Source: Aeromicrobium sp. Root344 (GTDB taxonomy: Bacteria; Actinomycetota; Actinomycetes; Propionibacteriales; Nocardioidaceae). From it: DNA of 64,000 nucleotides. Below, piece by piece: positions 6,864-15,587 of this stretch. The stretch covers positions 3,347,571-3,411,570 of the forward strand of contig NZ_LMDH01000001.1 of assembly GCF_001425755.1 (NCBI RefSeq), in the 5' to 3' direction. How positions within the stretch are numbered: position 1 is the stretch's first letter; the number at the start of each line of letters is the position of its first letter. The notes beneath the pieces were generated by a model, which saw only the letters and a program-made list of their open reading frames with translations, did no database searches and was not told the DNA's origin. The position numbers and the translations under genes were made by a program.

Positions 6864-9800
6864 TCAGAGCTCGTCGACGAGCGCGGTGACACGCTTGACG
6901 GACACCGGGAACGCCGTCCTGAGGTTCTGGGCCAACAGGCTCAGCCGGAGCTCCTCCAACGCCCAGCGCACGTGCTGGACGTCGGGGGACAGCCGCGCCC
7001 AGATCGACATCCCGGCCGTACGCTCGTGGAACCGTGCCTCGAGCTCCTGAGCAGCCAGCAGGTCATCCGTCAGGGGCGCAGACAGCCGGCGACGCGCCGC
7101 CTCGAGGTAGAGCGGCAGGCGGCGCAGCTGCGCGACTCCGGCGTCGCGGATGAACCCGGCATAGACGAGCCAGGACAGCTGCACGCGAACATCCTCGCCG
7201 GCCTCGGTCGCGGGCGTCGGGACGACCTCGCCGAGCGCCCTCAGCACGTCGAGCACGGTACGGACGGCGCGCTCGGTCTCCTCGTACGCCTCAGCGCGGA
7301 CCTTCTCGCGGAGCGCGTCGAACGCCTCCTCGGTCCAGGCCGGACCGCCATGACGTACGAGCAGCTCCTCCAGGGCGGCGAGCCAGCACTCCTCGCTGAC
7401 GGCCGCGGCGTCCTTGTGGGGACCGGTCGACAGCAGCAGCTTGGCCCGCAGGTCGAGGGATCGCCCAAGCTGCGGCACCGGTGTCGCCAGCGAGAACGAC
7501 AACAGCCGGGCCTGCCCGCGACGCATCGCCGCGGCCTGCTCGGCCGTGGAGTCGAGCACTCGCAGCGCTACTGACGAACCCTCGTCGACCAATGCGGGGT
7601 AGCCAGTGACCTGACCGGCCTCGATCGTCCGGTCGATGTCGCCGACCGTCCAGGCGAGCAGGCCGGATCGTTCCTCCTGGCGGGCCACTGCTGTCAGGTC
7701 GGCCCTGACGTGGGACGCCAGCTCGGTGCGGAGGGCGCCGAGGTCCTTGCCGCGCGACAGCTCGACGCCGTTCTCCACGACGCGGAACGTCACCCGCAGG
7801 TGCCCGGGGAGGGAGCTGAAGTCGAAGTCCTCCGGGCGTACGACCGTGCCGTTGAGGAGGCGCATCTGCCTGGCCAGCTCCTCGCTGAGGTCTGGCGCGT
7901 CGGCGTCCATCGCCTCCACGAGCCGTGGAGCGAACTGGCCGGCCGGGACGAACTCACGGCGCAGCGCCTTGGGCAGCGATCGGATGAGCTCGGTGACGAG
8001 CTCGACCCGGTGACCCGGCACGTGCCAGTCGAACGCCCGGTCGTCGACGGTCAGCAGCCGGTCGATCGGCAGGTCCACCGTGACGCCGTCGTCCTCCATG
8101 CCGGGCTCGAAGGCGTACGTCAGCGGGTACGCCTCGCCGTCGGAGTGCCACTCGCGCGGGAACTCCTCCTCGGCACTGTCTGCGTCACGGCCGAGCATCG
8201 CGGGGTCGAACGTCAGGAGGTCGGGCTGGTCGATCCGTGTCTTCTTCCACCAGGAGTCGAAGTGCCGCGTCGACACGACGTGCGCAGGCACCCGCTCGTC
8301 GTAGAACGCATAGAGCGTCTCGTCGTCGACCCGCAGGTCGCGGCGGCGCAAGCGCTCCTCGAGCTCTTCGACGTCCTGGATCATGGCCTGGTTCTTGGCC
8401 CAGAACCTGTGATGCGTACGCCACTCGCCCTGCACGAGCGCGTGCCGGATGAACAGCTCCCGAGAGACGACCGGATCGACCCGGCCGTACTGCACGAGCC
8501 GGTCGACGACGATCGGGATGCCGTAGAGCAGCACCCGCTCGCGCGCCATCACCGCGCCGCGCTTCCGCGACCAGTGCGGCTCGCTGTAGGACCGGTTGAC
8601 GAGGTGCTCTCCGGCCTCCTCGACCCATTCCGGGTGGATCTTGGCGGCGGTACGCCCCCACAGCCGGCTGGTCTCGACGAGCTCGCCCACCATGACCATG
8701 CGCGGCGGCTTCTTGGCCAGCCCGGATCCCGGGAAGATCATGAACTTCGCCTGCCGAGCGCCGAGGAACTCCCGACCGTCCACGTCTCGCAGGCCGACGT
8801 GCGACAGCAGGCCGGTGAGCAGCGCTTGATGGACGAGGTCCGGGTCGGCACCGGGATTGCCGGGCCTGAGCTTGAGGTCCTTGGCGGTGCGGCGCAGCTG
8901 GGAGTGGACGTCGTGCCACTCGCGGATGCGCAGGTAGTGCAGGTACTCGTCACGGCACATCCGGCGGAACGCCGAGCTTGAGAGGTTGTCGCGCTGCTCG
9001 CGGATGTACTTCCAGAGCGTGAGCCACGAGAGGAAGTCAGAGTCCGGCTCCACGAAGCGCTTGTGCTTCTCGTCAGCCGCCTGCTGGTGGTCCAGCGGGC
9101 GCTCACGCGGGTCCTGGATCGACATCGCCGAGACGATCACCAGCACGTCAGCGAGGCAGCCGAGGCGGTCGGCCGCCAACAGCATCCGACCGAGCCGGGG
9201 ATCGGTCGGGAGCGTCGCCATCGAGCGGCCGATGGTGGTCAGCCGGTGGCCGCCGGACGGCTGCGTGCCTAGGGCGCCGAGCTCGTACAGCAGGTTGAGA
9301 CCGTCGGTGACCGCGCGGGAGTCGGGTGGGTCGAGGAACGGGAAGTCCTTGATCGCCCCGAGGTCGAGCGATGCCATCTGCAGCAGCACGGACGCCAGGT
9401 TGGTCCGCTGGATCTCGGGGTCCGTGAACTCAGGGCGCCCGTCGAAGTCCTCCTCGGAATAGAGACGGATGCAGATGCCGTCGGCGACGCGGCCGCACCG
9501 ACCGGCGCGCTGGGCGGCGCTGGCCTGCGAGATCGGCTCGATCGGCAGGCGCTGCACCTTGAGTCGCTGGCTGAAGCGCGAGATGCGCGCGAGCCCGGGA
9601 TCGATGACGAAGCGGATGCCGGGCACGGTGAGCGATGTCTCGGCGACGTTGGTGGCCAGCACGATGCGCCGGCCCGGATGGTCGCTGAAGATCTTCTGCT
9701 GGTCGGCGGCGGCGAGTCGCCCGTAAAGCGGCAGGATCTCCGTGCGGGGGTACTTCTTGGCGGCGAGGAACTCCGCCGCGTCCCGGATCTCGCGCTCGCC

Positions 9801-10463
9801 TGACAGGAAGACGAGGATGTCGCCGTCACGCGGCAGCTCCGAGACCGCCTCGGCGATGCCGTCGAGCATGTCGGCCGCATCGGACTCGGCCAACGGGCGG
9901 TAGCGGATCTCCACGGGGTAGGTCCGCCCGCTGACCTCGATGACGGGCGCGTCGAACATCTCCGCGAAGCGCTCGACGTCGATCGTCGCGGACGTGATCA
10001 CGACCTTGAGGTCAGGGCGGCGGGGGAGCAGCTGCTTGAGGTAGCCGAGCAGGAAGTCGATCGACAGCGACCGCTCGTGCGCTTCGTCGATGATGATCGT
10101 GTCGTAGCGCTCGAGCCGCCGGTCGCCGTGAACCTCGGCGAGGAGCAAGCCGTCAGTGACGAGCCGGATCGCCGTGTCGGCGCTCGTACGATCGTCGAAC
10201 CGCACGGCATAGCCGACCTCGGCGCCGAGCTCGACGTCGCACTCGTCGGCGATGCGCTTGGCGACGGAGCGAGCGGCGATGCGGCGTGGTTGGGTGTGCG
10301 CGATGGTCCGGCGGCCCAGCTCGTACGCGATCTTGGGCAGCTGCGTCGTCTTGCCCGAGCCGGTCTCGCCGGCCACGACCACGACCTGGTGGTCGCGGAT
10401 CGCGGCCGCGATGTCGTCATGGCGGGCCGTGATCGGCAGCGCCTCGTCGTACGCGATCTTCAT
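6864..10463 (-). CDS. hrpA: ATP-dependent RNA helicase HrpA
   Basis: 1199-residue DEAH-box helicase, close to the usual ~1300 of bacterial HrpA. In order: Walker A GETGSGKTT (32-40), motif Ia TQPRRIAA (57-64), DEAH (126-129), SAT (TSATID), motif V ATNVAETSLTVPG and motif VI QRAGRCGR, then the HA2/OB-fold region and the large C-terminal DUF3418 domain typical of HrpA. The enzyme unwinds RNA with ATP and in Escherichia coli has been tied to ribosome rescue; that role here is inference. It is followed four bases before its start by the stop of the CPBP gene, so the two share an operon with the YpfJ-like gene. Confidence 0.95.
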   Translation of the reverse strand: MKIAYDEALPITARHDDIAAAIRDHQVVVVAGETGSGKTTQLPKIAYELGRRTIAHTQPRRIAARSVAKRIADECDVELGAEVGYAVRFDDRTSADTAIRLVTDGLLLAEVHGDRRLERYDTIIIDEAHERSLSIDFLLGYLKQLLPRRPDLKVVITSATIDVERFAEMFDAPVIEVSGRTYPVEIRYRPLAESDAADMLDGIAEAVSELPRDGDILVFLSGEREIRDAAEFLAAKKYPRTEILPLYGRLAAADQQKIFSDHPGRRIVLATNVAETSLTVPGIRFVIDPGLARISRFSQRLKVQRLPIEPISQASAAQRAGRCGRVADGICIRLYSEEDFDGRPEFTDPEIQRTNLASVLLQMASLDLGAIKDFPFLDPPDSRAVTDGLNLLYELGALGTQPSGGHRLTTIGRSMATLPTDPRLGRMLLAADRLGCLADVLVIVSAMSIQDPRERPLDHQQAADEKHKRFVEPDSDFLSWLTLWKYIREQRDNLSSSAFRRMCRDEYLHYLRIREWHDVHSQLRRTAKDLKLRPGNPGADPDLVHQALLTGLLSHVGLRDVDGREFLGARQAKFMIFPGSGLAKKPPRMVMVGELVETSRLWGRTAAKIHPEWVEEAGEHLVNRSYSEPHWSRKRGAVMARERVLLYGIPIVVDRLVQYGRVDPVVSRELFIRHALVQGEWRTHHRFWAKNQAMIQDVEELEERLRRRDLRVDDETLYAFYDERVPAHVVSTRHFDSWWKKTRIDQPDLLTFDPAMLGRDADSAEEEFPREWHSDGEAYPLTYAFEPGMEDDGVTVDLPIDRLLTVDDRAFDWHVPGHRVELVTELIRSLPKALRREFVPAGQFAPRLVEAMDADAPDLSEELARQMRLLNGTVVRPEDFDFSSLPGHLRVTFRVVENGVELSRGKDLGALRTELASHVRADLTAVARQEERSGLLAWTVGDIDRTIEAGQVTGYPALVDEGSSVALRVLDSTAEQAAAMRRGQARLLSFSLATPVPQLGRSLDLRAKLLLSTGPHKDAAAVSEECWLAALEELLVRHGGPAWTEEAFDALREKVRAEAYEETERAVRTVLDVLRALGEVVPTPATEAGEDVRVQLSWLVYAGFIRDAGVAQLRRLPLYLEAARRRLSAPLTDDLLAAQELEARFHERTAGMSIWARLSPDVQHVRWALEELRLSLLAQNLRTAFPVSVKRVTALVDEL

Positions 10464-10467
10464 GCCG

Positions 10468-11229
10468 TCACAGCCAGCTCACGTGGTCGCGGAGGAACCC
10501 GTAGCCGACGAAGGAGATCACGTCGAGGATCGTGTGCGCGATGACCAGCGGCATGACGCGCTTGGTCCGGGTGAACCAGTAGCCGAACACCAGGCCCATC
10601 ACGAAGTTGCCGAACGCCTGGCCGAACCCCTGATAGAGGTGATAGCTGCCGCGGAGCACAGCACTGACCACGATCGTCCGCGGCGCGTTCCAGCCCAGCT
10701 GCCGCAACCGCGTCGTCAGGTAGCCCACGACGATGAACTCCTCGATCACGGCGTTCTTGACCGCGGCGAGGATCAGCACCGGCACGGTCCACCAGTACGA
10801 GTCGAGCGGGCTCGTGACGATCTCGGCGGTGATTCCCAGGGCTCGGCCAGCGAAGTACACGCCGATACCGGGGATGCCGATGGCGGCCGCCAGGAGGGCG
10901 CCCCACAGGACGTTGCCCCACCTGCCACCTTGGTCGAGCCCGAGCCTCTCGCGTACTGGCGGCTGATCCGTGTCGAGCGTCATCAGATAGAGGGCGAGCG
11001 CCACGGGGACGATCGCGAACCCGATCCCCAAGAGCTGGTACGTCAGGTCGAGCCACTCGCGGGAGTCCTGGTTGCCGTTGAGAGTTGCGGTTGCGTCCTT
11101 CAGAGACCCACGGCTCAACGTTGCCGCCAGATCGACGACGGCGTAGACGGCCGACGCGCCCAGCGACAGCCCGAGGACGATCCAGATCTCGAGCTTCAGC
11201 TTGCGGTCGGACACCGAACGATCGGGCAC
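10468..11229 (-). CDS. CPBP family intramembrane metalloprotease
   Basis: 253-residue membrane protein with about seven hydrophobic segments. CPBP (CAAX protease and bacteriocin-processing) motifs are present: the glutamate pair EEFIVVGYLTTR (motif 1 EExxxR-like), a RGSYHLYQGF segment (motif 2, with His) and IAHTILDVISF near the C-terminus (motif 3 His). These residues would bind zinc within the membrane. Start is uncertain: GTG at 11229 follows directly on the upstream gene's stop, whereas the open frame begins at 11262 inside it. Lies four bases before hrpA in the same direction. Substrate unknown. Confidence 0.8.
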   Translation of the reverse strand: MPDRSVSDRKLKLEIWIVLGLSLGASAVYAVVDLAATLSRGSLKDATATLNGNQDSREWLDLTYQLLGIGFAIVPVALALYLMTLDTDQPPVRERLGLDQGGRWGNVLWGALLAAAIGIPGIGVYFAGRALGITAEIVTSPLDSYWWTVPVLILAAVKNAVIEEFIVVGYLTTRLRQLGWNAPRTIVVSAVLRGSYHLYQGFGQAFGNFVMGLVFGYWFTRTKRVMPLVIAHTILDVISFVGYGFLRDHVSWL

Positions 11230-11231
11230 CG

Positions 11232-12131
11232 TCAGAGGTCGTCGGTGGCGAACGTGTCGCACTGGTTGACGGTGCCGCTGTCATAGCCGGTCATGAACCA
11301 CTTCTGCCGTGACTCGCTCGAGCCGTGCGTCCACGACTCCTGGTTGACCCGACCGGTCGAGGCTTCCTGGATGTGGTCATCGCCCACGGCGGCAGCGGCC
11401 GACAGCGCCGACTTGATGTCGTCGTCGGTGATCGGCTTCAACAGCGCTTCGCCGTCCTCATCCTTGGTGCTCGAGGCGTGCTTGGCCCACACGCCGGCCA
11501 TGCAGTCGGCCATCAGCTCGATGCGCACGCCACCGCTGAGCGGACCGGTCTTGCCGTCCTGCCCCTTGGCGAGAATGCCGAGCAGGTTCTCGACGTGATG
11601 GCCGTACTCGTGCGCCACGACGTACTCCTGCGCCAGCGCGCCTCCGTCGGCTCCGAACCGACTCGTCAGCTCGTCGAAGAAGCTCGCGTCGATGTAGACG
11701 CGCTGGTCGGACGGGCAGTAGAACGGTCCTGTCGCGTTGGAGGCGACGCCACACGCCGACTGCGCCGTGCCGGAGTAGATCACGGTCTTGGCGTCCTGGT
11801 ACTGCCGCTGGACGTCGGCGGGCAGCGCCTCACGCCAGTAGGCCTGGACGCTGTTGACCGTGCCGATGATCCGGCAGGTGTCGTCGCGGTTGGCATCGGC
11901 GCCGGTCTTGCACTGTGAGAAGTCCGTCGTCGAGGTGCTGCCGCCGGGCTGGATCTGCGAGGTGTCGAACGGATTGGTGCCGGTGCCGCCTGTCACGTTC
12001 TGAAAGATCAGGCCGAGGATCAGCAGAATGATGCCGCCGGCACCACCGCCGATCACTGCGCCGCCGCGAACTCCGCCGCCACCGCCGGTCACCTGGCTCG
12101 TGTCCAGATCGGCGCCCTCGTTGAACGTCAT
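11232..12131 (-). CDS. YpfJ-type neutral zinc metallopeptidase (putative, membrane anchored)
   Basis: 299-residue protein of the YpfJ/neutral zinc metallopeptidase family (PF04228). N-terminal MTFNEGADLDTSQVTG and a Gly-rich stretch precede one transmembrane segment (about 27-46, GAGGIILLILGLIFQNV). The catalytic HEYGHHVENLLG (HExxH) is at about 170-181; two Cys before it may be disulfide bonded. The C-terminus ending QKWFMTGYDSGTVNQCDTF is conserved in the family. GAGGTGA lies five bases before the ATG. First gene of the operon with the CPBP protease and hrpA. The -10 is probably CACTAT about 30 bp upstream. Confidence 0.88.
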   Translation of the reverse strand: MTFNEGADLDTSQVTGGGGGVRGGAVIGGGAGGIILLILGLIFQNVTGGTGTNPFDTSQIQPGGSTSTTDFSQCKTGADANRDDTCRIIGTVNSVQAYWREALPADVQRQYQDAKTVIYSGTAQSACGVASNATGPFYCPSDQRVYIDASFFDELTSRFGADGGALAQEYVVAHEYGHHVENLLGILAKGQDGKTGPLSGGVRIELMADCMAGVWAKHASSTKDEDGEALLKPITDDDIKSALSAAAAVGDDHIQEASTGRVNQESWTHGSSESRQKWFMTGYDSGTVNQCDTFATDDL

Positions 12132-12254
12132 GCCGTCACCTCACTGAAAAACCCACGATAGTGAGATGACGGCATGATCCCTGCCTCATGATTCACTCGC
12201 TGGCGCTCGCTCATGCCCGGAAGTCTACGCAGAGCGGAGGGGATCGCTCGCGGA

Positions 12255-12260
12255 TAGTGT
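12255..12260 (+). promoter_or_regulatory. -10 element TAGTGT of the DUF445 gene (leaderless)
   Basis: TAGTGT then six bases then GTG at 12267, the same spacing as at the other leaderless candidates. It fixes the start of the DUF445 gene. Confidence 0.5.
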
Positions 12261-12266
12261 CGTGGC

Positions 12267-13544
12267 GTGACCTCGACTGATGCAGGTGCGAGCTTCCAGA
12301 TGCCAGAGGGCCTGTCGGCAGGCGACACGGTACGTCTGAGCGGCCTGCGGCGCATGCGTGCACTGGCGTTGTCGCTGCTGGTGCTGGCTGCGGTGATCTA
12401 CGTGCTCACCCGCAACCAGGACGGCTGGCTCGGCTACGTCAACGCGGGCGCTGAGGCGGCCATGGTCGGCGCGATCGCCGACTGGTTCGCCGTCACCGCG
12501 CTGTTCCGGCACCCACTCGGTCTGCCGATCCCGCACACCGCGATCATCCCCAACCGCAAGGAGTCGCTCGGCGAGAGCCTCCAGGAGTTCGTCGCGGACA
12601 ACTTCCTGCGTGAGGACGTCGTCCGCGAACGCATCCAGTCCGCAGGGGTCAGCCGGCGGGTCGGGGAGTGGCTCGTCACCGACGGCCACAGCGAACGGCT
12701 CGTCGCCGAGGGCTCGCGCGTGCTCTCGGACGCCCTGCAGCACGTCAAGGAGACCGACGTCGCCGCCGTCATCCAGGAAGCGCTGATCCCGCGTCTCAAG
12801 GAGGAGGAGCTCAGCCCGGTCGTCGGCCAGCTGCTCGAGGAGATCCTCCGGGACGACGCGCACCGCGGACTGGTCGACCTCGCCCTCGACGAGCTCGGCC
12901 GCTGGCTGGCGATCAACGAGGACGAGGTCGCCGCGCTGATCGAGAACCGCGCACCGTCGTGGACCCCGCAGTGGGTCGACAAGCGGGTCGCCGGCTGGGT
13001 CCACGAACAAGTCGTGGAATGGGTCGCCGAGATCGGTCGTACGCCCGACCACAACGCACGGGTCGCACTGAACCGGTGGCTGGCCGATCTCGCGCAAGGC
13101 CTCCAGCACGACGCCGAGACACGTACGAGGTTCGAGAACCTCAAGGAGCGGGTGCTGTCGCAACCGAGGGTCGGCGTCACGTCCGTACGTCTGTGGGACG
13201 CGCTCCGTCGTGCGTTGATCGGGTCGCTCGCCGACGAGAGCGGGCTGCTGCGTCGCCGCGCGCTCGAGGAGATCGAGGCATTCGGCCAGCGACTGATCGA
13301 CGACGAAGAGCTGAACCGCCGACTCGACGGCACGATCTCGGACGTCGCAGCGTACGCGGTCAACCACTACGGCAGCGAGGTCGCGACGATCATCTCCGCG
13401 ACGGTCAACCGCTGGGACGGCAAGGAGACCGCCGACCGCATCGAGCTGCACGTCGGCCGCGATCTGCAGTTCATCCGGATCAACGGAACCGTCGTCGGCG
13501 GCCTGGCCGGCGTTGCGATCCACGCCATCTCGTCGTTGCTCTGA
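12267..13544 (+). CDS. DUF445 family membrane protein
   Basis: 425-residue protein of the DUF445 (YjiN/YheB-like) family. A transmembrane segment near residues 33-52 (LALSLLVLAAVIYVLT) is followed by the conserved GYVNAGAEAAMVGAIADWFAVTALFRHPLGLPIPHTAIIPNRK signature region (about 58-100), which contains the family's WFAV and PxxHTxxIP elements. The central region is helical and charged; a second hydrophobic stretch closes the protein (VVGGLAGVAIHAISSLL). Function is unknown; related proteins are linked to the cell envelope. GTG start chosen from the upstream TAGTGT-N6. No partner gene is apparent. Confidence 0.9.
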   Translation: MTSTDAGASFQMPEGLSAGDTVRLSGLRRMRALALSLLVLAAVIYVLTRNQDGWLGYVNAGAEAAMVGAIADWFAVTALFRHPLGLPIPHTAIIPNRKESLGESLQEFVADNFLREDVVRERIQSAGVSRRVGEWLVTDGHSERLVAEGSRVLSDALQHVKETDVAAVIQEALIPRLKEEELSPVVGQLLEEILRDDAHRGLVDLALDELGRWLAINEDEVAALIENRAPSWTPQWVDKRVAGWVHEQVVEWVAEIGRTPDHNARVALNRWLADLAQGLQHDAETRTRFENLKERVLSQPRVGVTSVRLWDALRRALIGSLADESGLLRRRALEEIEAFGQRLIDDEELNRRLDGTISDVAAYAVNHYGSEVATIISATVNRWDGKETADRIELHVGRDLQFIRINGTVVGGLAGVAIHAISSLL

Positions 13545-13679
13545 CGATTTCGGGTGTCGCGCGGGCCGCGAAATGTGGAAAACATGTGCATAACAACGTG
13601 TGGCTTGTGGGTGACCTACGTCACTCTGTGGGTAAGTGACACATTCTCCAGAAATACCCCAGAAAGTTCGGAAAATCCC

Positions 13680-13891
13680 TTGCGCGCCGAGTCGCCCCGG
13701 GCATACAAATGACCTACGCAATCCTTCGGGAAAGCGGGAAAGAATCCAGATTCGATCCCATGGCCAGCGACGCAAGTCAATGGCAGCCGGTCAGTGATGT
13801 GACAGGCGGGAAAGACGAAAGATTCTGGATGAGAGAGACCATCACGCTCGATCACAATGAGGCCCCGGAAACTCATACTTTCCGGGGCCTC
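13680..13891 (+). ncRNA. Candidate small RNA, about 180 nt, with promoter and terminator hairpin
   Basis: The 483-bp gap between DUF445 and tRNA-Leu is lower in GC than its surroundings and has no convincing gene. A promoter-like TTGCGC (13680-13685), 18-bp spacer and TACAAA (13704-13709) would start RNA near 13716. The RNA would end at a perfect 13-bp stem (13859-13871 with 13879-13891, 7-base loop). Inside, ATCCAGATTC (13744-13753) can pair with GATTCTGGAT (13821-13830) with one mismatch, and GCGGGAAAGA occurs twice (13734, 13806). Two short open frames across the area show no family resemblance. No known RNA family (tmRNA, RNase P, 6C) is recognised. Confidence 0.45.
13859..13891 (+). terminator. 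Strong stem-loop, likely terminator of the candidate RNA
   Basis: GAGGCCCCGGAAA and its exact complement are separated by CTCATAC. There is no long T-run after it, so it would be a non-canonical actinobacterial terminator or a stable structural element. Confidence 0.55.
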
Positions 13892-14027
13892 GACTAATTC
13901 TGCCAAGTATTTCCGCGTGATGCCAATGCGCGCGTCGAAACGGCAGAGCGCAGGCCGACCCGATTCGGAACGCCGTCGGCTCTTTGCTAGAGTTCAGTGC
14001 TGCACCGCGCCGGTCATACAGGCGCTT

Positions 14028-14112
14028 GTCCGGGTGGCGGAATGGTAGACGCGCTAGCTTGAGGTGCTAGTGCCCTGTAAGGGGCGTGGGGGTTCAAGTC
14101 CCCCCTCGGACA
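14028..14112 (+). tRNA. tRNA-Leu (anticodon GAG)
   Basis: The acceptor stem pairs GTCCGGG (14028-14034) with CTCGGAC (14105-14111), with one G-T wobble; A at 14112 is the discriminator and CCA is not encoded. The anticodon arm is CTAGC-TTGAGGT-GCTAG with anticodon GAG at 14061-14063, reading CTC and CTT. The long variable arm (TGCCCTGTAAGGGGCG) is typical of a type II leucine tRNA, and the T-loop GGTTCAAGTCC is intact. No integrase or attachment duplication is seen next to it. Confidence 0.96.
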
Positions 14113-14117
14113 CGCAC

Positions 14118-14147
14118 GACCCTCACACTCTCGCCGGTGTGGGGGTC
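14118..14147 (+). terminator. Intrinsic terminator after tRNA-Leu
   Basis: GACCCTCACAC (14118-14128) pairs with GTGTGGGGGTC (14137-14147) through one T-G wobble, around an 8-base loop, followed by TTGTACTTT. It fits a terminator for the tRNA transcript. Confidence 0.7.
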
Positions 14148-14201
14148 TTGTACTTTCCTGGACCGGCCTCCAGCGTTGCGCGTCGCAGTAGCGTTGTGGA
14201 C

Positions 14202-15587
14202 GTGACCGCTCCCACCCTGTCAACCGTCGGCGAACTCCGCGCTTCGGGCCACGCGCACAAGACCCTGCGCGCCGAGATCCGCGACAACCTGCTCTCTGCC
14301 CTTCGCGACGGCCGCGACCCGTGGCCGGGTCTGCACGGCTTCGAGTCGACGGTGATCCCGCAGCTCGAACGGGCGCTGATCGCCGGGCACGACATCGTGC
14401 TGCTCGGTGAACGCGGCCAGGGCAAGACCCGCCTCCTGCGCACCTTGGCCGGGCTGCTCGACGAGTGGTCGCCGGTCATCGAGGGGTCCGAGCTCGGCGA
14501 GCACCCGTACGAACCGATCACGACGACGAGCCTGCGTCGGGCGGCCGAGCTGGGTGACGAGCTCCCGATCGGCTGGCGCCATCGCGACGAGCGGTACGCC
14601 GAGAAACTCGCCACGCCGGACACCAGCGTCGCCGACCTGATCGGCGACGTCGACCCGATGAAAGTGGCCGAGGGCCGCAGCCTGGGTGACCCGGAGACGA
14701 TCCACTTCGGCCTCATCCCGCGGAGCCACCGCGGGATCGTGGCGATCAACGAGCTGCCCGACCTCGCCGAGCGCATCCAGGTCGCGATGCTCAACGTCAT
14801 GGAGGAGCGCGACATCCAGATCCGCGGATATGTGCTGCGGCTGCCGCTCGACGTGCTCGTGGTGGCGAGCGCCAACCCCGAGGACTACACCAACCGCGGT
14901 CGCATCATCACGCCGCTGAAGGACCGGTTCGGTGCCGAGATCCGTACGCACTATCCGACCGAGCTCGACGACGAGGTGGCCGTGATCCGCCAGGAGGCCG
15001 ACCTGGTCGCCGAGGTGCCTGACTACCTCGTCGAGATCCTGGCGCGCTTCACGCGTGCCTTGCGTGAGTCGACGGCGGTCGACCAGCGGAGCGGAGTCAG
15101 CGCGCGGTTCGCGATCGCCGGCGCCGAGACCATCGCGGCCGCGGCCATCCACCGCGCCACCCGGCAGGGCGAGGACGAGGCCGTGGCCCGACCCGTTGAC
15201 CTGGAGACCGCCGTGGACGTGCTGGGCGGCAAGATCGAGTTCGAGTCGGGGGAGGAGGGGCGCGAGGACCAGATCCTCGACCACCTGCTGCGCTCCGCGA
15301 CCGCCGAGACCGTGCGCGCGCACTTCCGCGGCATCGACTTCACGGTCCTGGTCGACGCGATCGAGAACGGCACGATCGTCACGACCGGCGAGCAGGTGAC
15401 GGCGCGCGACTTCCTGACGGGCCTCCCGGTCCTCGGTGAGTCCGAGCTGTACGACGACGTGTGCGAGCGCCTCGGAGCCACCAATGACGGTCAGCGCGCC
15501 GGCGCGATCGAGCTCGCGCTCGAAGGGCTCTACCTCGCACGCAAGGTCAGCAAGGAGACCGGCGGGGGCGAGACGATATATGGCTAG
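14202..15587 (+). CDS. Magnesium-chelatase-like AAA+ ATPase (partner of the VWA protein)
   Basis: 461-residue cytoplasmic AAA+ protein of the MoxR/chelatase group. Walker A is GERGQGKTR (about 69-77), Walker B region GIVAINELPDLAE, sensor ASANPEDYTNRGRIITPLKDRFGAEI with the arginine finger element, and a C-terminal helical lid. The GTG at 14202 is preferred; the longer open frame upstream runs into the tRNA. It overlaps the VWA gene by eight bases. In the mycobacterial pair Rv0958/Rv0959 the same order is found (family knowledge, not searched). Such pairs are thought to load metal or remodel a client protein; the client here is unknown. No chlorophyll or cobalt chelatase large subunit lies nearby, so true Mg chelation is unlikely. 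Confidence 0.87.
   Translation: MTAPTLSTVGELRASGHAHKTLRAEIRDNLLSALRDGRDPWPGLHGFESTVIPQLERALIAGHDIVLLGERGQGKTRLLRTLAGLLDEWSPVIEGSELGEHPYEPITTTSLRRAAELGDELPIGWRHRDERYAEKLATPDTSVADLIGDVDPMKVAEGRSLGDPETIHFGLIPRSHRGIVAINELPDLAERIQVAMLNVMEERDIQIRGYVLRLPLDVLVVASANPEDYTNRGRIITPLKDRFGAEIRTHYPTELDDEVAVIRQEADLVAEVPDYLVEILARFTRALRESTAVDQRSGVSARFAIAGAETIAAAAIHRATRQGEDEAVARPVDLETAVDVLGGKIEFESGEEGREDQILDHLLRSATAETVRAHFRGIDFTVLVDAIENGTIVTTGEQVTARDFLTGLPVLGESELYDDVCERLGATNDGQRAGAIELALEGLYLARKVSKETGGGETIYG

Noticed and set aside
7710..8981. Plus-strand open frame of 423 codons
   Set aside because: Antisense to hrpA, which has intact helicase motifs; no domain resemblance.
13616..13906. Minus-strand 96-codon and plus-strand 62-codon open frames in the 13.6-13.9 kb gap
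   Set aside because: Neither shows a family match, and the plus-strand frame runs into the perfect terminator stem. I favour an RNA for this region, although a small protein cannot be excluded.
14028..14150. tRNA-linked integration site for a mobile element
   Set aside because: No integrase, phage gene or duplicated tRNA 3' end is visible downstream; the next gene is a housekeeping AAA+ ATPase.
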